12,054 nucleotides of DNA from positions 1 through 12,054 of the forward strand of contig DAOUHE010000162.1 of assembly GCA_034428715.1 (NCBI GenBank), given 5' to 3'. The stretch is from Io17-Chloro-G2 sp034428715 (lineage in GTDB: Bacteria; Chloroflexota; Dehalococcoidia; Lucifugimonadales; UBA3495). This document shows, one piece after another, positions 1 through 6,593 of this stretch. Position 1 is the first letter of the stretch. Each line of letters opens with the position of its first letter. A model generated the notes under the pieces. It made no database searches and was not told the origin of the DNA. It was given only the letters and a program-made list of their open reading frames with translations. Both the position numbers and the translations under genes were made by a program.

Positions 1-33
1 CGTCAGCCGGACTCCATACTTTTCCCTGACCAT
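1..33 (-). CDS. Start of an unidentified leftward gene (partial)
   Basis: On the minus strand an ATG at 33-31 opens a frame reading MVREKYGVRLT that runs off the left edge without a stop. A strong Shine-Dalgarno match, GGGAGG, lies at 46-41 with a 7-base spacer. That pairing is the only support; eleven residues are too few to name a family. If real, the gene is transcribed away from the hydratase operon, and 34-471 is a shared divergent regulatory region. It could also be chance. Confidence 0.35.
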   Translation of the reverse strand, partial: MVREKYGVRLT

Positions 34-152
34 ACCACCGCCTCCCATCAACACTATCCAGAGTCAGGGTAGCTCTTTTGCTCAATCTTTCACGTTACCA
101 TTAATATCAAGTTTGACTGACTACTAGTGTTAGTAGGTTTGGTAGCGATCGA

Positions 153-167
153 ACCGGTCCGACCGGT
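153..167. promoter_or_regulatory. Perfect 15-bp palindrome, candidate operator
   Basis: The sequence ACCGGTC-C-GACCGGT is two 7-bp half-sites around one central base, with no mismatch. Short symmetric sites of this kind are typical targets of dimeric repressors such as TetR-family regulators of fatty-acid catabolism. No regulator gene lies in the window, so the assignment is inference. It sits about 250 bases upstream of the promoter at 413-441, which is far for simple repression of that promoter. It may instead serve the leftward gene. Confidence 0.3.
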
Positions 168-412
168 GATTTTGTACGAGGTCTGGGCTAGACTCTCTTC
201 ACCTAGTGCCCGGCCGCGAATGGGTGCTCCGTTTTTCAATTGTTTAGTGTATCCGGCAGGTTTTAGGGTTCATACGAGAGATCAGTATCTATACAAGGAA
301 TTAGCAATTGGCGTCAACCTCGCTTTACTTGATATTACCTAGATTTAAACTCGCCGTTACGCGATTCGCTAATACAGACGATCGCCAGGATGTGACCTGC
401 AATACGACGCCA

Positions 413-441
413 TTGACACCCTTTTACACGGCTTGTAGACT
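413..441 (+). promoter_or_regulatory. Sigma70-type promoter of the hydratase/SDR operon
   Basis: A perfect -35 box, TTGACA at 413-418, is followed after exactly 17 bases by TAGACT at 436-441, which matches four of six -10 consensus positions. Transcription would begin near 448, giving a leader of about 24 bases that still contains the GAGAGG ribosome binding site at 459-464. Position and spacing fit the GTG start at 472 well. Confidence 0.6.
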
Positions 442-471
442 TGGCCTGCGCTTCAACTGAGAGGTACAAAC

Positions 472-930
472 GTGACTACTACGCCATCATTTCTCACCGA
501 GGAAATGCGCCAACAGGCTATTGGCTTGGAAGGCCAGCCCGCCACCAGTGACGTGGAAAAAGGGGCGATCATCAAGTTTGCCGAGGCGATAGGGGACGAA
601 AACCCCGTATTCAACGATGAGGCGGCCGCTCGCGAGAGCCGTTACGGTGGGCTCATCGCCCCGCCCACCTTTTTACGCTCCGTTACATCGTCTCGAGTCG
701 TCCTTCCCTTTGATTTCCCCTTTGAGCGGCGGCTGGACGGTGGCAGCGAATGGGAGTATTTCGTGCCCATCCGTCCCGGCGACCGTATCACCGCGGTGGC
801 TCGTATCGAGGACATCAACGAGCGGGAAGGGCGCATGGGCGTAATGATCATCACGTCCACGAAAACCACCTACCGGAACCAGTTCGATCAAGTGGTGGCC
901 AGCCAAATCGGCACCTCGATCGCTTACTAA
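472..930 (+). CDS. FAS1-like/MaoC N-terminal hydratase half (HadA-like)
   Basis: A 152-residue single hot-dog-fold protein of the MaoC N-terminal (FAS1-like dehydratase) family. The family signature is visible as FAEAIGDENPVF (36-47) followed by YGGLIAPPTF (58-67). Active MaoC hydratases carry Asp and His in a D-x-N-P-x-H pattern; here Asp42 is kept but the His position is Phe47. That is expected for the structural, non-catalytic partner of a heterodimer, as HadA is to mycobacterial HadB. The next gene, 24 bases downstream, supplies both catalytic residues, so the two probably form one (R)-specific enoyl-thioester hydratase. The GTG start is chosen because GAGAGG (459-464) sits 7 bases upstream; a later ATG at 505 lacks such a site. 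The acyl substrate is unknown. Confidence 0.85.
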   Translation: MTTTPSFLTEEMRQQAIGLEGQPATSDVEKGAIIKFAEAIGDENPVFNDEAAARESRYGGLIAPPTFLRSVTSSRVVLPFDFPFERRLDGGSEWEYFVPIRPGDRITAVARIEDINEREGRMGVMIITSTKTTYRNQFDQVVASQIGTSIAY

Positions 931-954
931 AAACCATCGCTAGAGGGAGAGACC

Positions 955-1383
955 ATGGCAGACCAGGTATATTGGGAAGACGTGACCGAAGGGATGGATA
1001 TCGTTCCTCTGGTGAAGGAGCCGACAACCCAGCAGCTGGTTAAATACGCGGGCGCCTCTGGCGATTATTACCAGATCCACTACGACATGGAATTTGCCCA
1101 GGGGAATGAACTCGACGGGGTCATACTACACGGCGCGTTGAAGAACGCCTTTTTAGGCCAGTTGATGACGCAGTGGATGGGACCCGAAGGCTTCCTGAAA
1201 AAGCTATCCTGCCAGTACCGGGGCATGGATTTCCCTGGGCAGACCATTACGGGCAAAGGGATGGTTACCCGTAAATATCAGGAACAAGGCCAGAACCTGG
1301 TGGATTGCGAGATCTGGCTGGAAAATCCCGAAGGCAGGAAGACCACTCCCGGCGGAGCCACGGTGGCATTGCCGTCCCGATGA
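955..1383 (+). CDS. MaoC-like (R)-specific hydratase, catalytic half (HadB-like)
   Basis: A 142-residue hot-dog hydratase. The hydratase-2 signature is visible as YAGASGDYYQIHYD (31-44) followed by GVILHGAL, giving a catalytic pair Asp37 and His42, close to the Asp36/His41 spacing known for HadB. The usual NP between them is replaced by YQ. It should hydrate trans-2-enoyl thioesters to (3R)-hydroxyacyl thioesters, or run in reverse, in complex with the product of the preceding gene. A strong ribosome binding site, GAGGGAG at 943-949, fixes the ATG start. The SDRs downstream would oxidise the (3R)-hydroxy product. CoA versus ACP as the carrier cannot be told from sequence; a catabolic CoA role is inferred from the neighbours. 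Confidence 0.87.
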   Translation: MADQVYWEDVTEGMDIVPLVKEPTTQQLVKYAGASGDYYQIHYDMEFAQGNELDGVILHGALKNAFLGQLMTQWMGPEGFLKKLSCQYRGMDFPGQTITGKGMVTRKYQEQGQNLVDCEIWLENPEGRKTTPGGATVALPSR

Positions 1384-1454
1384 TCCATCGGACTTTGACC
1401 CCGGTTTACGACCCAGCGATGTTTGGTTCACAGTGCGGGGTAGATGTGGACGAA

Positions 1455-1487
1455 AACGCCAGCATCCAAAGATGCTTGCCGGCGGTT
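1455..1487 (+). other. Bulged stem-loop in the gap before the first SDR
   Basis: AGCATC (1461-1466) and GATGCT (1471-1476) form a 6-bp stem with a CAAA loop. It can be extended outward by AACGCC (1455-1460) with GGCGGTT (1481-1487), allowing bulges. No U-run follows, so it is not a canonical terminator; it could be an mRNA processing or stability element. The remaining bases of 1384-1598 hold no gene. Confidence 0.3.
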
Positions 1488-1598
1488 AGTCCTAGATGCG
1501 GTGATCACTGAATATCTATGCCGCTGAATGGTCGGTTGGCAAGCTCTCGGAATTATTTCCCTTGGTATTTTTGGGCACGTACCTTTAGGAGGATATTC

Positions 1599-2516
1599 AT
1601 GCCAGACACATTACAAGGCAAGGTGGCCATCGTCACCGGTTCCGGCCGGGGCATTGGCCGGGGGGTGGCTAAGATGATGGCGGAAGAAGGGGCCAAGGTG
1701 GTGGTGGTGGACCCCGGAGTCAATGTAGATGGGACCGGCGCCGACCAGTCCGTTGCCCAGCAAGTGGTGGTGGAGATCACCGGCGCGGGAGGAACGGCGG
1801 TGGCCTGCTTGGAATCGGTCACCAGCATGGCCGGGGGAGAAAAAATCGTCCAGACGGCCATAGATAATTTTGGCCGGTTGGATATCGTGGTCACCTGCGC
1901 CGGCATCCTTCGGGACCGGATGGTGTTCAACATGACCGAAGAGGAGTGGGACGACGTCATAGCAGTGCATCTGAAGGGCACCTTCACCGTGGTGAAACAC
2001 GCCTGTATCCTATTCCGGCAGCAACGCTCGGGGCGGATCATAACCTTTAGTTCCCAATCGGGGTTGGTGGGAAACTCGGGCCAAGCCAACTACGGAGCGG
2101 CCAAATCGGGCATCGCCGGTTTCACCAAGGTGGTAGCCCGGGACATGGGCCGATACGGAGTGACCTGCAATTCTATCGCGCCCCGCGCCCAGACGCGGAT
2201 GATTGGCGCCATTCCCGACAGCGCGGCGGAAATACGGGCCAGGAGCGGGGTGGCTTCCCTCTCGGAAGGAAACGAGCTACAGCAGTTAGACCCGGACCAC
2301 ATTGCACCCTTTATTTGCTACCTGGCCAGCGATTACGCCGACACGGTCAACGGGCAAACGTTCCTGGTATTCGGAGACTCTGTGTCTCTCATGTCCCAGC
2401 CAAGACCCCAGCAGACCATCTACGAACCCGAAGGGCATTGGGACTTGGCGAACCTGAGTCCCCTGGCTAAAAACGTTCTCACCAAGGGAATCATCAATCC
2501 GGCGCCTCCGGCCTAA
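1599..2516 (+). CDS. MFE-2-like short-chain dehydrogenase 1
   Basis: A 305-residue classical SDR, probably oxidising a (3R)-hydroxyacyl-CoA to the 3-ketoacyl-CoA with NAD. Seen: the nucleotide-binding TGSGRGIG (13-20), acidic Asp38 at the end of strand 2 (favouring NAD over NADP), and catalytic Ser152, Tyr165 and Lys169. The stretches AGILRDR (101-107), VHLKGTF (123-129) and GNSGQANYGAAK (158-169) closely match the dehydrogenase domain of peroxisomal multifunctional enzyme 2, including His124 where most SDRs have Asn. The usual NNAG is TCAG (99-102). The frame is open from 1518, but AGGAGG at 1587-1592 with 6-base spacing fixes the start at 1599, where homology begins. Its nearest relative here is the next gene: about 82% identical over residues 1-200, then sharply different. 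Confidence 0.88.
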   Translation: MPDTLQGKVAIVTGSGRGIGRGVAKMMAEEGAKVVVVDPGVNVDGTGADQSVAQQVVVEITGAGGTAVACLESVTSMAGGEKIVQTAIDNFGRLDIVVTCAGILRDRMVFNMTEEEWDDVIAVHLKGTFTVVKHACILFRQQRSGRIITFSSQSGLVGNSGQANYGAAKSGIAGFTKVVARDMGRYGVTCNSIAPRAQTRMIGAIPDSAAEIRARSGVASLSEGNELQQLDPDHIAPFICYLASDYADTVNGQTFLVFGDSVSLMSQPRPQQTIYEPEGHWDLANLSPLAKNVLTKGIINPAPPA

Positions 2517-2646
2517 CGGCAAAAGACAAATTAGACCGGTACGGCGGGAATAACTTTAAGCCTGAGGTGGACCCCTTGGGAATTGTCGCCAGGGCCCGAA
2601 CTGAGTGGAAGCAGCTAGACAGAAAACCCGGCGAGGTGGGATTTAA

Positions 2647-3573
2647 ATGGTTAATCTATTGCAAGACAAAGTAGCGATCATAACTGGTTCGGGCCGTGGC
2701 ATCGGCCGGGGCATCGCCATGTTGATGGCCGCGGAAGGAGCCAAGGTGGTGGTGGTTGACCTGGGCGTGAACGTCGATGGCACTGGGATGGACCAATCCT
2801 TCGCCCAACAGGTGGTCAATGAGATATCCGAAGCGGACGGATCGGCAGTGGCTTGCGTGGAATCCGTCGCTACCATGAGTGGCGGCGAGACCATCGTTCA
2901 GACGGCCATAGACAATTATGGCAAGCTGGACATTGTGGTCACCTGCGCCGGCATTCTGCGAGACCGGATGATATTCAACATGACCGAAGAAGAGTGGGAC
3001 GATGTGATAGCGGTCCACCTGAAGGGCACATTCAGCGTGGTCAAGCACGCCAGCATCCTATTTCGGCAGCAGCGTTCCGGCCGAATCATCACATTCAGCT
3101 CCACCTCTGGATTATATGGGAACTCGGGTCAGGCCAACTATGGAGCTGCCAAGGATGGCATCGCTGGATTCACCAGAGTGGTTGCCAGAGACTTGGGCCG
3201 GTATGGCGTGACCGCCAATGCCATCTCACCCGCCGCCGCCACCAGAATGACGGGATCGGTGCCCGACGAAGCCCGCGCTTTGCGAGCCGCCCGGGGCATC
3301 GGCGGCGCCACTGCCTCGGCGCCCCGGCTTAGAGGAGAGGGCGAAGACGTGGCCCCCTTTGTCACCTGGCTGGCCTCCGACGAGTCGGCCCATGTCAACG
3401 GCCACGTTTTCCACGTGACCGAGGGCTTGGTTAGCCTCCTTAGTGAGCCAGAGCCGGTCAAGACCATCAGCAAAAATGGCAAGTGGACCGTTGATGAGCT
3501 GGCTAGGGTGTTCCCCAGCACCATCGGCATGGAGCTTTTTAATCCCGCTCCCAGCCAGGTGCGCGAAGAGTAG
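2647..3573 (+). CDS. MFE-2-like short-chain dehydrogenase 2 (tandem paralogue)
   Basis: A 308-residue SDR and tandem duplicate of the preceding gene. Cofactor loop TGSGRGIG (13-20), Asp38, TCAG (99-102), His124 and the Ser152/Tyr165/Lys169 triad fall at identical positions. By hand count 163 of the first 200 residues are identical, but only about 26 of the next 70. The diverged part includes the region that shapes the substrate pocket in SDRs, so the pair probably shares chemistry and cofactor but differs in substrate, or forms a heteromer. The start is supported by GAGGTGG at 2633-2639. The 130-base gap upstream holds no gene. It is likely co-transcribed with its neighbours. Confidence 0.88.
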   Translation: MVNLLQDKVAIITGSGRGIGRGIAMLMAAEGAKVVVVDLGVNVDGTGMDQSFAQQVVNEISEADGSAVACVESVATMSGGETIVQTAIDNYGKLDIVVTCAGILRDRMIFNMTEEEWDDVIAVHLKGTFSVVKHASILFRQQRSGRIITFSSTSGLYGNSGQANYGAAKDGIAGFTRVVARDLGRYGVTANAISPAAATRMTGSVPDEARALRAARGIGGATASAPRLRGEGEDVAPFVTWLASDESAHVNGHVFHVTEGLVSLLSEPEPVKTISKNGKWTVDELARVFPSTIGMELFNPAPSQVREE

Positions 3574-3576
3574 GTT

Positions 3577-3597
3577 TTACCGGCTGAAACCCGGTAA
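3577..3597 (+). other. Perfect 7-bp intercistronic hairpin
   Basis: TTACCGG (3577-3583) and CCGGTAA (3591-3597) form a perfect 7-bp stem with a 7-base loop, starting four bases after the SDR 2 stop codon. No U-run follows, so termination is unlikely to be efficient. A role in protecting the upstream mRNA or setting the expression of the flavin oxidoreductase is inferred. Confidence 0.4.
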
Positions 3598-3643
3598 TGA
3601 TCACTGGGACTGATGGTTTGGCCAAAATGACGGAGATATTGGA

Positions 3644-4804
3644 ATGATTCGAAGTTTTTCAGCGTCCTATGCGGGGCATGTGGTCGATGATGGCCTGGGG
3701 TTTGGGGGTGTTCCCGCCAACGACCGGCAGTATTCCAACGAGCAATTGGCCCAGTCTTTCTCTTGGGCGCTGGATATAGCCCAGCACCTGGAAAACCTGG
3801 GTTATGACGAGTTCTGGATGGCGGAGCACCACTTTCAGCCGGAAGGCTATGAGTGTATCCCCAACCTGTTGATGCTCAACCTTTATCTGGCCAACCACAC
3901 CAGCCGCATCAAGTTTGGCTGCGGCTTTAACATCGCCCCCATGTGGCACCCATTGCGTTTGGCGGAAGATTTCGCCATGGCCGATATCCTCACCGGTGGA
4001 AGGGTCATCTTTGGCGTGGGCCGTGGTTACCATACCCGGGAGGTGGAGACATTTGGGTCTCCAATGCTGGATGGAGACGCCAACAGGGAGCTGTTTGAAG
4101 AGCAGATAGAGATCATTTTGACTGCGTTCCGGGAAGAGTCATTTTCGTTTCAGGGCAAGCATTTCCAGATTCCGGCAAATGTGCCGTACCGGGGTTACCA
4201 ATTGGAAAAGCTGACTCTGGTGCCCCGTCCGCTCAACCAACCCGTTGAGGTTTGGCAACCTTTGGTGAGCGGCAATCCCAGAGGCATAGATTTCATGGCG
4301 AAAATGGGTATCCGTCCGTTGATGGCGAATACCCCGGAGCCGTCCCTGGGAGAGAGGATGGCCCTTTACCAGGAGGCGGCCGCGTCCCACGGCAGAAAGC
4401 TAAAGCTGGGCGAAAACGTAAGTCTGGGCTACCGGTTCTTCATCGCCGAGACTCAGGACAAGGCTATTGAGATGGCCCGCCCCTATTTCGAAGAGGCCCT
4501 GAAGTTCGCTGCTCCTCTGGGTTTGACCGCCCTGAGTCCAGAACAGATCGATGCGGTGGCCGGCATGCCCCTATCTCGAGGCGTAAAACTGCCCACCCTG
4601 GAAGAGGCCGTGGCCGGCGGCGGCTGGCTGTGCGGGCCGCCGGAACTTATCGTGGAGCATTTCGAGCGGGTGGAAGAGAAATACCCGGGCATTGAGCGTA
4701 TCAACGTGGGCGCCGTCATGGGCATGCCCTTGGACGTCTTCAAAAACCAATTGACCCTGTTCGCCGAAGGTGTGATGCCCGAGTTCGTAGGCCGCTCCGG
4801 CTAG
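3644..4804 (+). CDS. LLM-class (luciferase-like) flavin-dependent oxidoreductase
   Basis: A 386-residue TIM-barrel protein of the bacterial luciferase-like monooxygenase superfamily. Seen: GYDEFWMAEHHF (53-64) with the AEHHF typical of FMN-using members, HPLRLAEDFAMAD (102-114), GGRVIFGVGRGYH (118-130), and a typical C-terminal GPPELIVEHFE (331-341). Members use reduced FMN (some use F420) to oxygenate or reduce diverse organics; the substrate cannot be read from sequence. The ATG has GGAG at 3632-3635, 8 bases away. It lies 70 bases after SDR 2 on the same strand, so a role in the same catabolic route, for example oxygenating a ketone or ring before (R)-specific beta-oxidation, is plausible but inferred. 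SAR202-type Chloroflexota are known for many paralogues of this family. Its TAG stop lies inside the CCGGCTAG repeat bounding the next region. Confidence 0.88.
   Translation: MIRSFSASYAGHVVDDGLGFGGVPANDRQYSNEQLAQSFSWALDIAQHLENLGYDEFWMAEHHFQPEGYECIPNLLMLNLYLANHTSRIKFGCGFNIAPMWHPLRLAEDFAMADILTGGRVIFGVGRGYHTREVETFGSPMLDGDANRELFEEQIEIILTAFREESFSFQGKHFQIPANVPYRGYQLEKLTLVPRPLNQPVEVWQPLVSGNPRGIDFMAKMGIRPLMANTPEPSLGERMALYQEAAASHGRKLKLGENVSLGYRFFIAETQDKAIEMARPYFEEALKFAAPLGLTALSPEQIDAVAGMPLSRGVKLPTLEEAVAGGGWLCGPPELIVEHFERVEEKYPGIERINVGAVMGMPLDVFKNQLTLFAEGVMPEFVGRSG
4797..4804 (+). repeat. Left copy of 8-bp direct repeat CCGGCTAG
   Basis: Exact match to 7516-7523. It covers the last codon and the TAG stop of the flavin oxidoreductase gene and directly abuts the restriction-modification block. 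The flanking bases differ between copies, so the repeat is exactly 8 bp, as in a target-site duplication. Confidence 0.55.
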
Positions 4805-4899
4805 GGGTATCTACGAGACCAGAGTTACCGGGGAGGTGAGGTTGTTGCTGAGGAACTACTGCCTGTCAGCTGGCCATGGGTTTCGGGAAGTTGCGCCGC

Positions 4900-4905
4900 T
4901 ATAAT
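4900..4905 (+). promoter_or_regulatory. TATAAT -10-like hexamer overlapping the vsr start codon
   Basis: A consensus TATAAT ends inside the ATG assigned to vsr. Used as a -10 box it would start transcription near 4912, inside the annotated frame. No good -35 box lies at 16-18 bases upstream (TGGGTT at 4877-4882 is weak). It may instead be a chance product of the TAATG stop-start junction. Confidence 0.3.
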
Positions 4906-5371
4906 GTCCGCAGACCGCAATCAAGTTCCTTTACCTTCGTTTTCCAAACCCAGTACTCAACGCAGCCGAAATATGTCGGCAATTCGGAGCAAGGACACAG
5001 CGCCGGAGCTCAAAGTCCGTAAGGCACTCCATGAGGCTGGATTCCGGTTCCGGCTACGTCCCAAAAAACTCCCCGGCCGAGCTGATGTGGTCTTGCCGAG
5101 ATACCGGCACGTAGTTTTCGTTCATGGGTGTTTCTGGCATGGACACGATTGTAAGATTGGCCATGTGCCAAAAACCAACTCTGATTATTGGGCTGCCAAG
5201 ATCCAACGGAACCAGGTAAGAGATCAGCGGAATTCAATTTTGCTGAGAGAAGAGGGGTGGGCCGTCACTGAGTTGTGGGAGTGTGGCCTTGACGGCGGTC
5301 TCAAGGAATTGATCATCAAACTTGAGGCGCAAAGGCACAGGAAAACCTCGCCCGCCGATGAAGTTAAGTGA
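4904..5371 (+). CDS. vsr: Very short patch repair endonuclease Vsr
   Basis: A 155-residue Vsr homologue, which nicks 5' of T in T:G mismatches left by deamination of 5-methylcytosine so that the C can be restored. With a constant offset of 10 from E. coli Vsr, all key residues are present: Glu35, metal-binding Asp61 in LPGRADVV, His74 and His79 of the active site, and the zinc ligands Cys76, His81, Cys83 (in HGCFWHGHDC) and Cys127 (in WEC). The motif RSRNMSAI (21-28) matches the family N-terminus. The ATG at 4904 has only a distant GGGAAG upstream; the next in-frame ATG (4973) would cut the conserved RSxNM motif, so I keep 4904. It overlaps the methyltransferase gene by 14 bases, the usual genetic partner. 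Confidence 0.93.
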   Translation: MSADRNQVPLPSFSKPSTQRSRNMSAIRSKDTAPELKVRKALHEAGFRFRLRPKKLPGRADVVLPRYRHVVFVHGCFWHGHDCKIGHVPKTNSDYWAAKIQRNQVRDQRNSILLREEGWAVTELWECGLDGGLKELIIKLEAQRHRKTSPADEVK

Positions 5372-6593
5372 AGTCAATCTTTCTAATGGTTCGGAAACAG
5401 CGGAGTCCATTCGGTTGACCGCGCGGACACCATTGTCTGTTGATCTATTTTGTGGTGCGGGAGGCATCACGGAAGGATTCAGGCGGGCGGGATTCGCATG
5501 CATCTTCGCAAATGATATTGATTCTGATGCGGTTAAGACCTTCCGTCGAAATCATCCGGCGGCCGAAGTAGTGGAAGGCCCTGTTGAGGAGTTCGACCCT
5601 TACCGTGTCCGCCTTGGTTTAGGAGTGCGGAAAGGTGAGGTTGATTGCCTCGTTGGAGGCCCACCATGCCAAGGTTTCAGCATCAACGCCCCAGAGAGAT
5701 TTCTAGATGATACCCGAAACGCGCTGTTTCGCAACTACGTTGATTTTCTCAAAGAGTTTGAGCCGAAGACATTAATGTTCGAAAATGTCCCCGGAATGTT
5801 GTCTCTGGCCAACGGTATGTTGGCCGAGCAAGTAGTTAGGGAAATAGGCGCTCTAGGGTATTCGGTAAGCGCCAAAATTTTGTTTGCAGCCCATTATGGT
5901 GTCCCTCAAGAAAGATGGCGCCTTATCATTTTAGGATCGCGCAAAGGATACCCCCCTCGGCACCCTCGACCGACCCACTATGCGACGGCGCGGGCCAATT
6001 TTACTGGAGGCAGAAACTTAATTTTCCGATTATCGGAAGAAGATTCTGCCGAATTGCTTCCTTACGTCAATGTGCAAGATGCGATAGGTGATTTACCTCG
6101 ATTGCCGGCCGGTTGTGGATCGGAAGAAATGCCTTATACTTTGGGGCCGCATTCTAGGTATTCGTCGCTTATGCGAAACGGTTCCGCGACGGTAATTCAC
6201 CATGTAGCCCCTAACATTGCAGCCATCAACTTGGAACGATTACGGTACATTCAGCCTGGGGGAAGCTGGCGGGATATTCCATACGAGTTATTGCCCAAAG
6301 GTATGAAACAGGCACGGAGGTCAGACCACACCAGACGCTACGGGCGGCTTCGTTCCGAAGGTTTAGCAGGCACAGTCATGACTAAAATGGACCCGCATTG
6401 GGGCGCGGTATTCCATCATGAGCAGGACAGGACCCTAACGGTGAGAGAGGCCGCGAGGCTTCAATCTTTTCCTGATTCGTACACATTTTATGCGGCCCGC
6501 GTATCTCAATATAGACAAGTTGGTAACGCGGTTCCAGTCTTGATGGCGGAAGCTGTCGCGAACAAACTGCGTGGAGTGTTGGAATGTTGGTAG
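5358..6593 (+). CDS. C5-cytosine DNA methyltransferase
   Basis: A 411-residue (from the ATG at 5358) m5C methyltransferase transferring methyl from S-adenosylmethionine to cytosine in a specific DNA site. Motifs in order: I, DLFCGAGG (29-36); IV, GGPPCQGFS with nucleophile Cys104; VI, ENVPG (142-146) with the catalytic Glu; VIII, QERWR (184-188); IX region, RLRYIQPGGSWRDIP (294-308); X, QVGNAVP (387-393). The variable target-recognition domain lies at roughly 200-290, and I cannot read its specificity. An in-frame TTG at 5322 would add 12 residues; neither start has a strong ribosome binding site, and the ATG beside the vsr stop suggests coupling. The gene should protect host DNA from the nuclease downstream, and its 5-methylcytosine explains the adjacent vsr. 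Confidence 0.93.
   Translation: MKLSEVNLSNGSETAESIRLTARTPLSVDLFCGAGGITEGFRRAGFACIFANDIDSDAVKTFRRNHPAAEVVEGPVEEFDPYRVRLGLGVRKGEVDCLVGGPPCQGFSINAPERFLDDTRNALFRNYVDFLKEFEPKTLMFENVPGMLSLANGMLAEQVVREIGALGYSVSAKILFAAHYGVPQERWRLIILGSRKGYPPRHPRPTHYATARANFTGGRNLIFRLSEEDSAELLPYVNVQDAIGDLPRLPAGCGSEEMPYTLGPHSRYSSLMRNGSATVIHHVAPNIAAINLERLRYIQPGGSWRDIPYELLPKGMKQARRSDHTRRYGRLRSEGLAGTVMTKMDPHWGAVFHHEQDRTLTVREAARLQSFPDSYTFYAARVSQYRQVGNAVPVLMAEAVANKLRGVLECW

Larger units (their letters stand above)
34..471. other. Non-coding regulatory region before the hydratase operon
   Basis: This stretch of about 440 bases contains no convincing gene. A 71-codon GTG frame at 127-342 has no ribosome binding site and an unremarkable composition, so I treat it as noise. 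The recognisable contents are a 15-bp palindrome (153-167) and a promoter (413-441). I found no tRNA fold, terminator or riboswitch. If the leftward gene at 33 is real, this is a divergent intergenic region serving both sides. Confidence 0.55.

Noticed and set aside
127..342. 71-codon GTG frame in the upstream region
   Set aside because: It has no ribosome binding site, no recognisable motif, and lies in DNA that also holds a palindrome; it is best explained as a chance frame.
1518..1598. N-terminal 27-residue extension of the first SDR
   Set aside because: The paralogue has no such extension and a strong AGGAGG at 1587-1592 sits correctly for the ATG at 1599.
1553..2089. Long minus-strand open frame opposite SDR 1
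   Set aside because: It is low-complexity (Thr/Pro/Met-rich) and exactly mirrors a well-supported SDR; it is an antisense shadow.
3577..3597. Rho-independent terminator after SDR 2
   Set aside because: The stem is perfect but no run of T follows, so I call it only an intercistronic hairpin.
5322..5357. TTG start adding 12 residues to the methyltransferase
   Set aside because: It has no well-placed ribosome binding site and extends deeper into vsr; the ATG at 5358 is preferred, though the choice is not certain.
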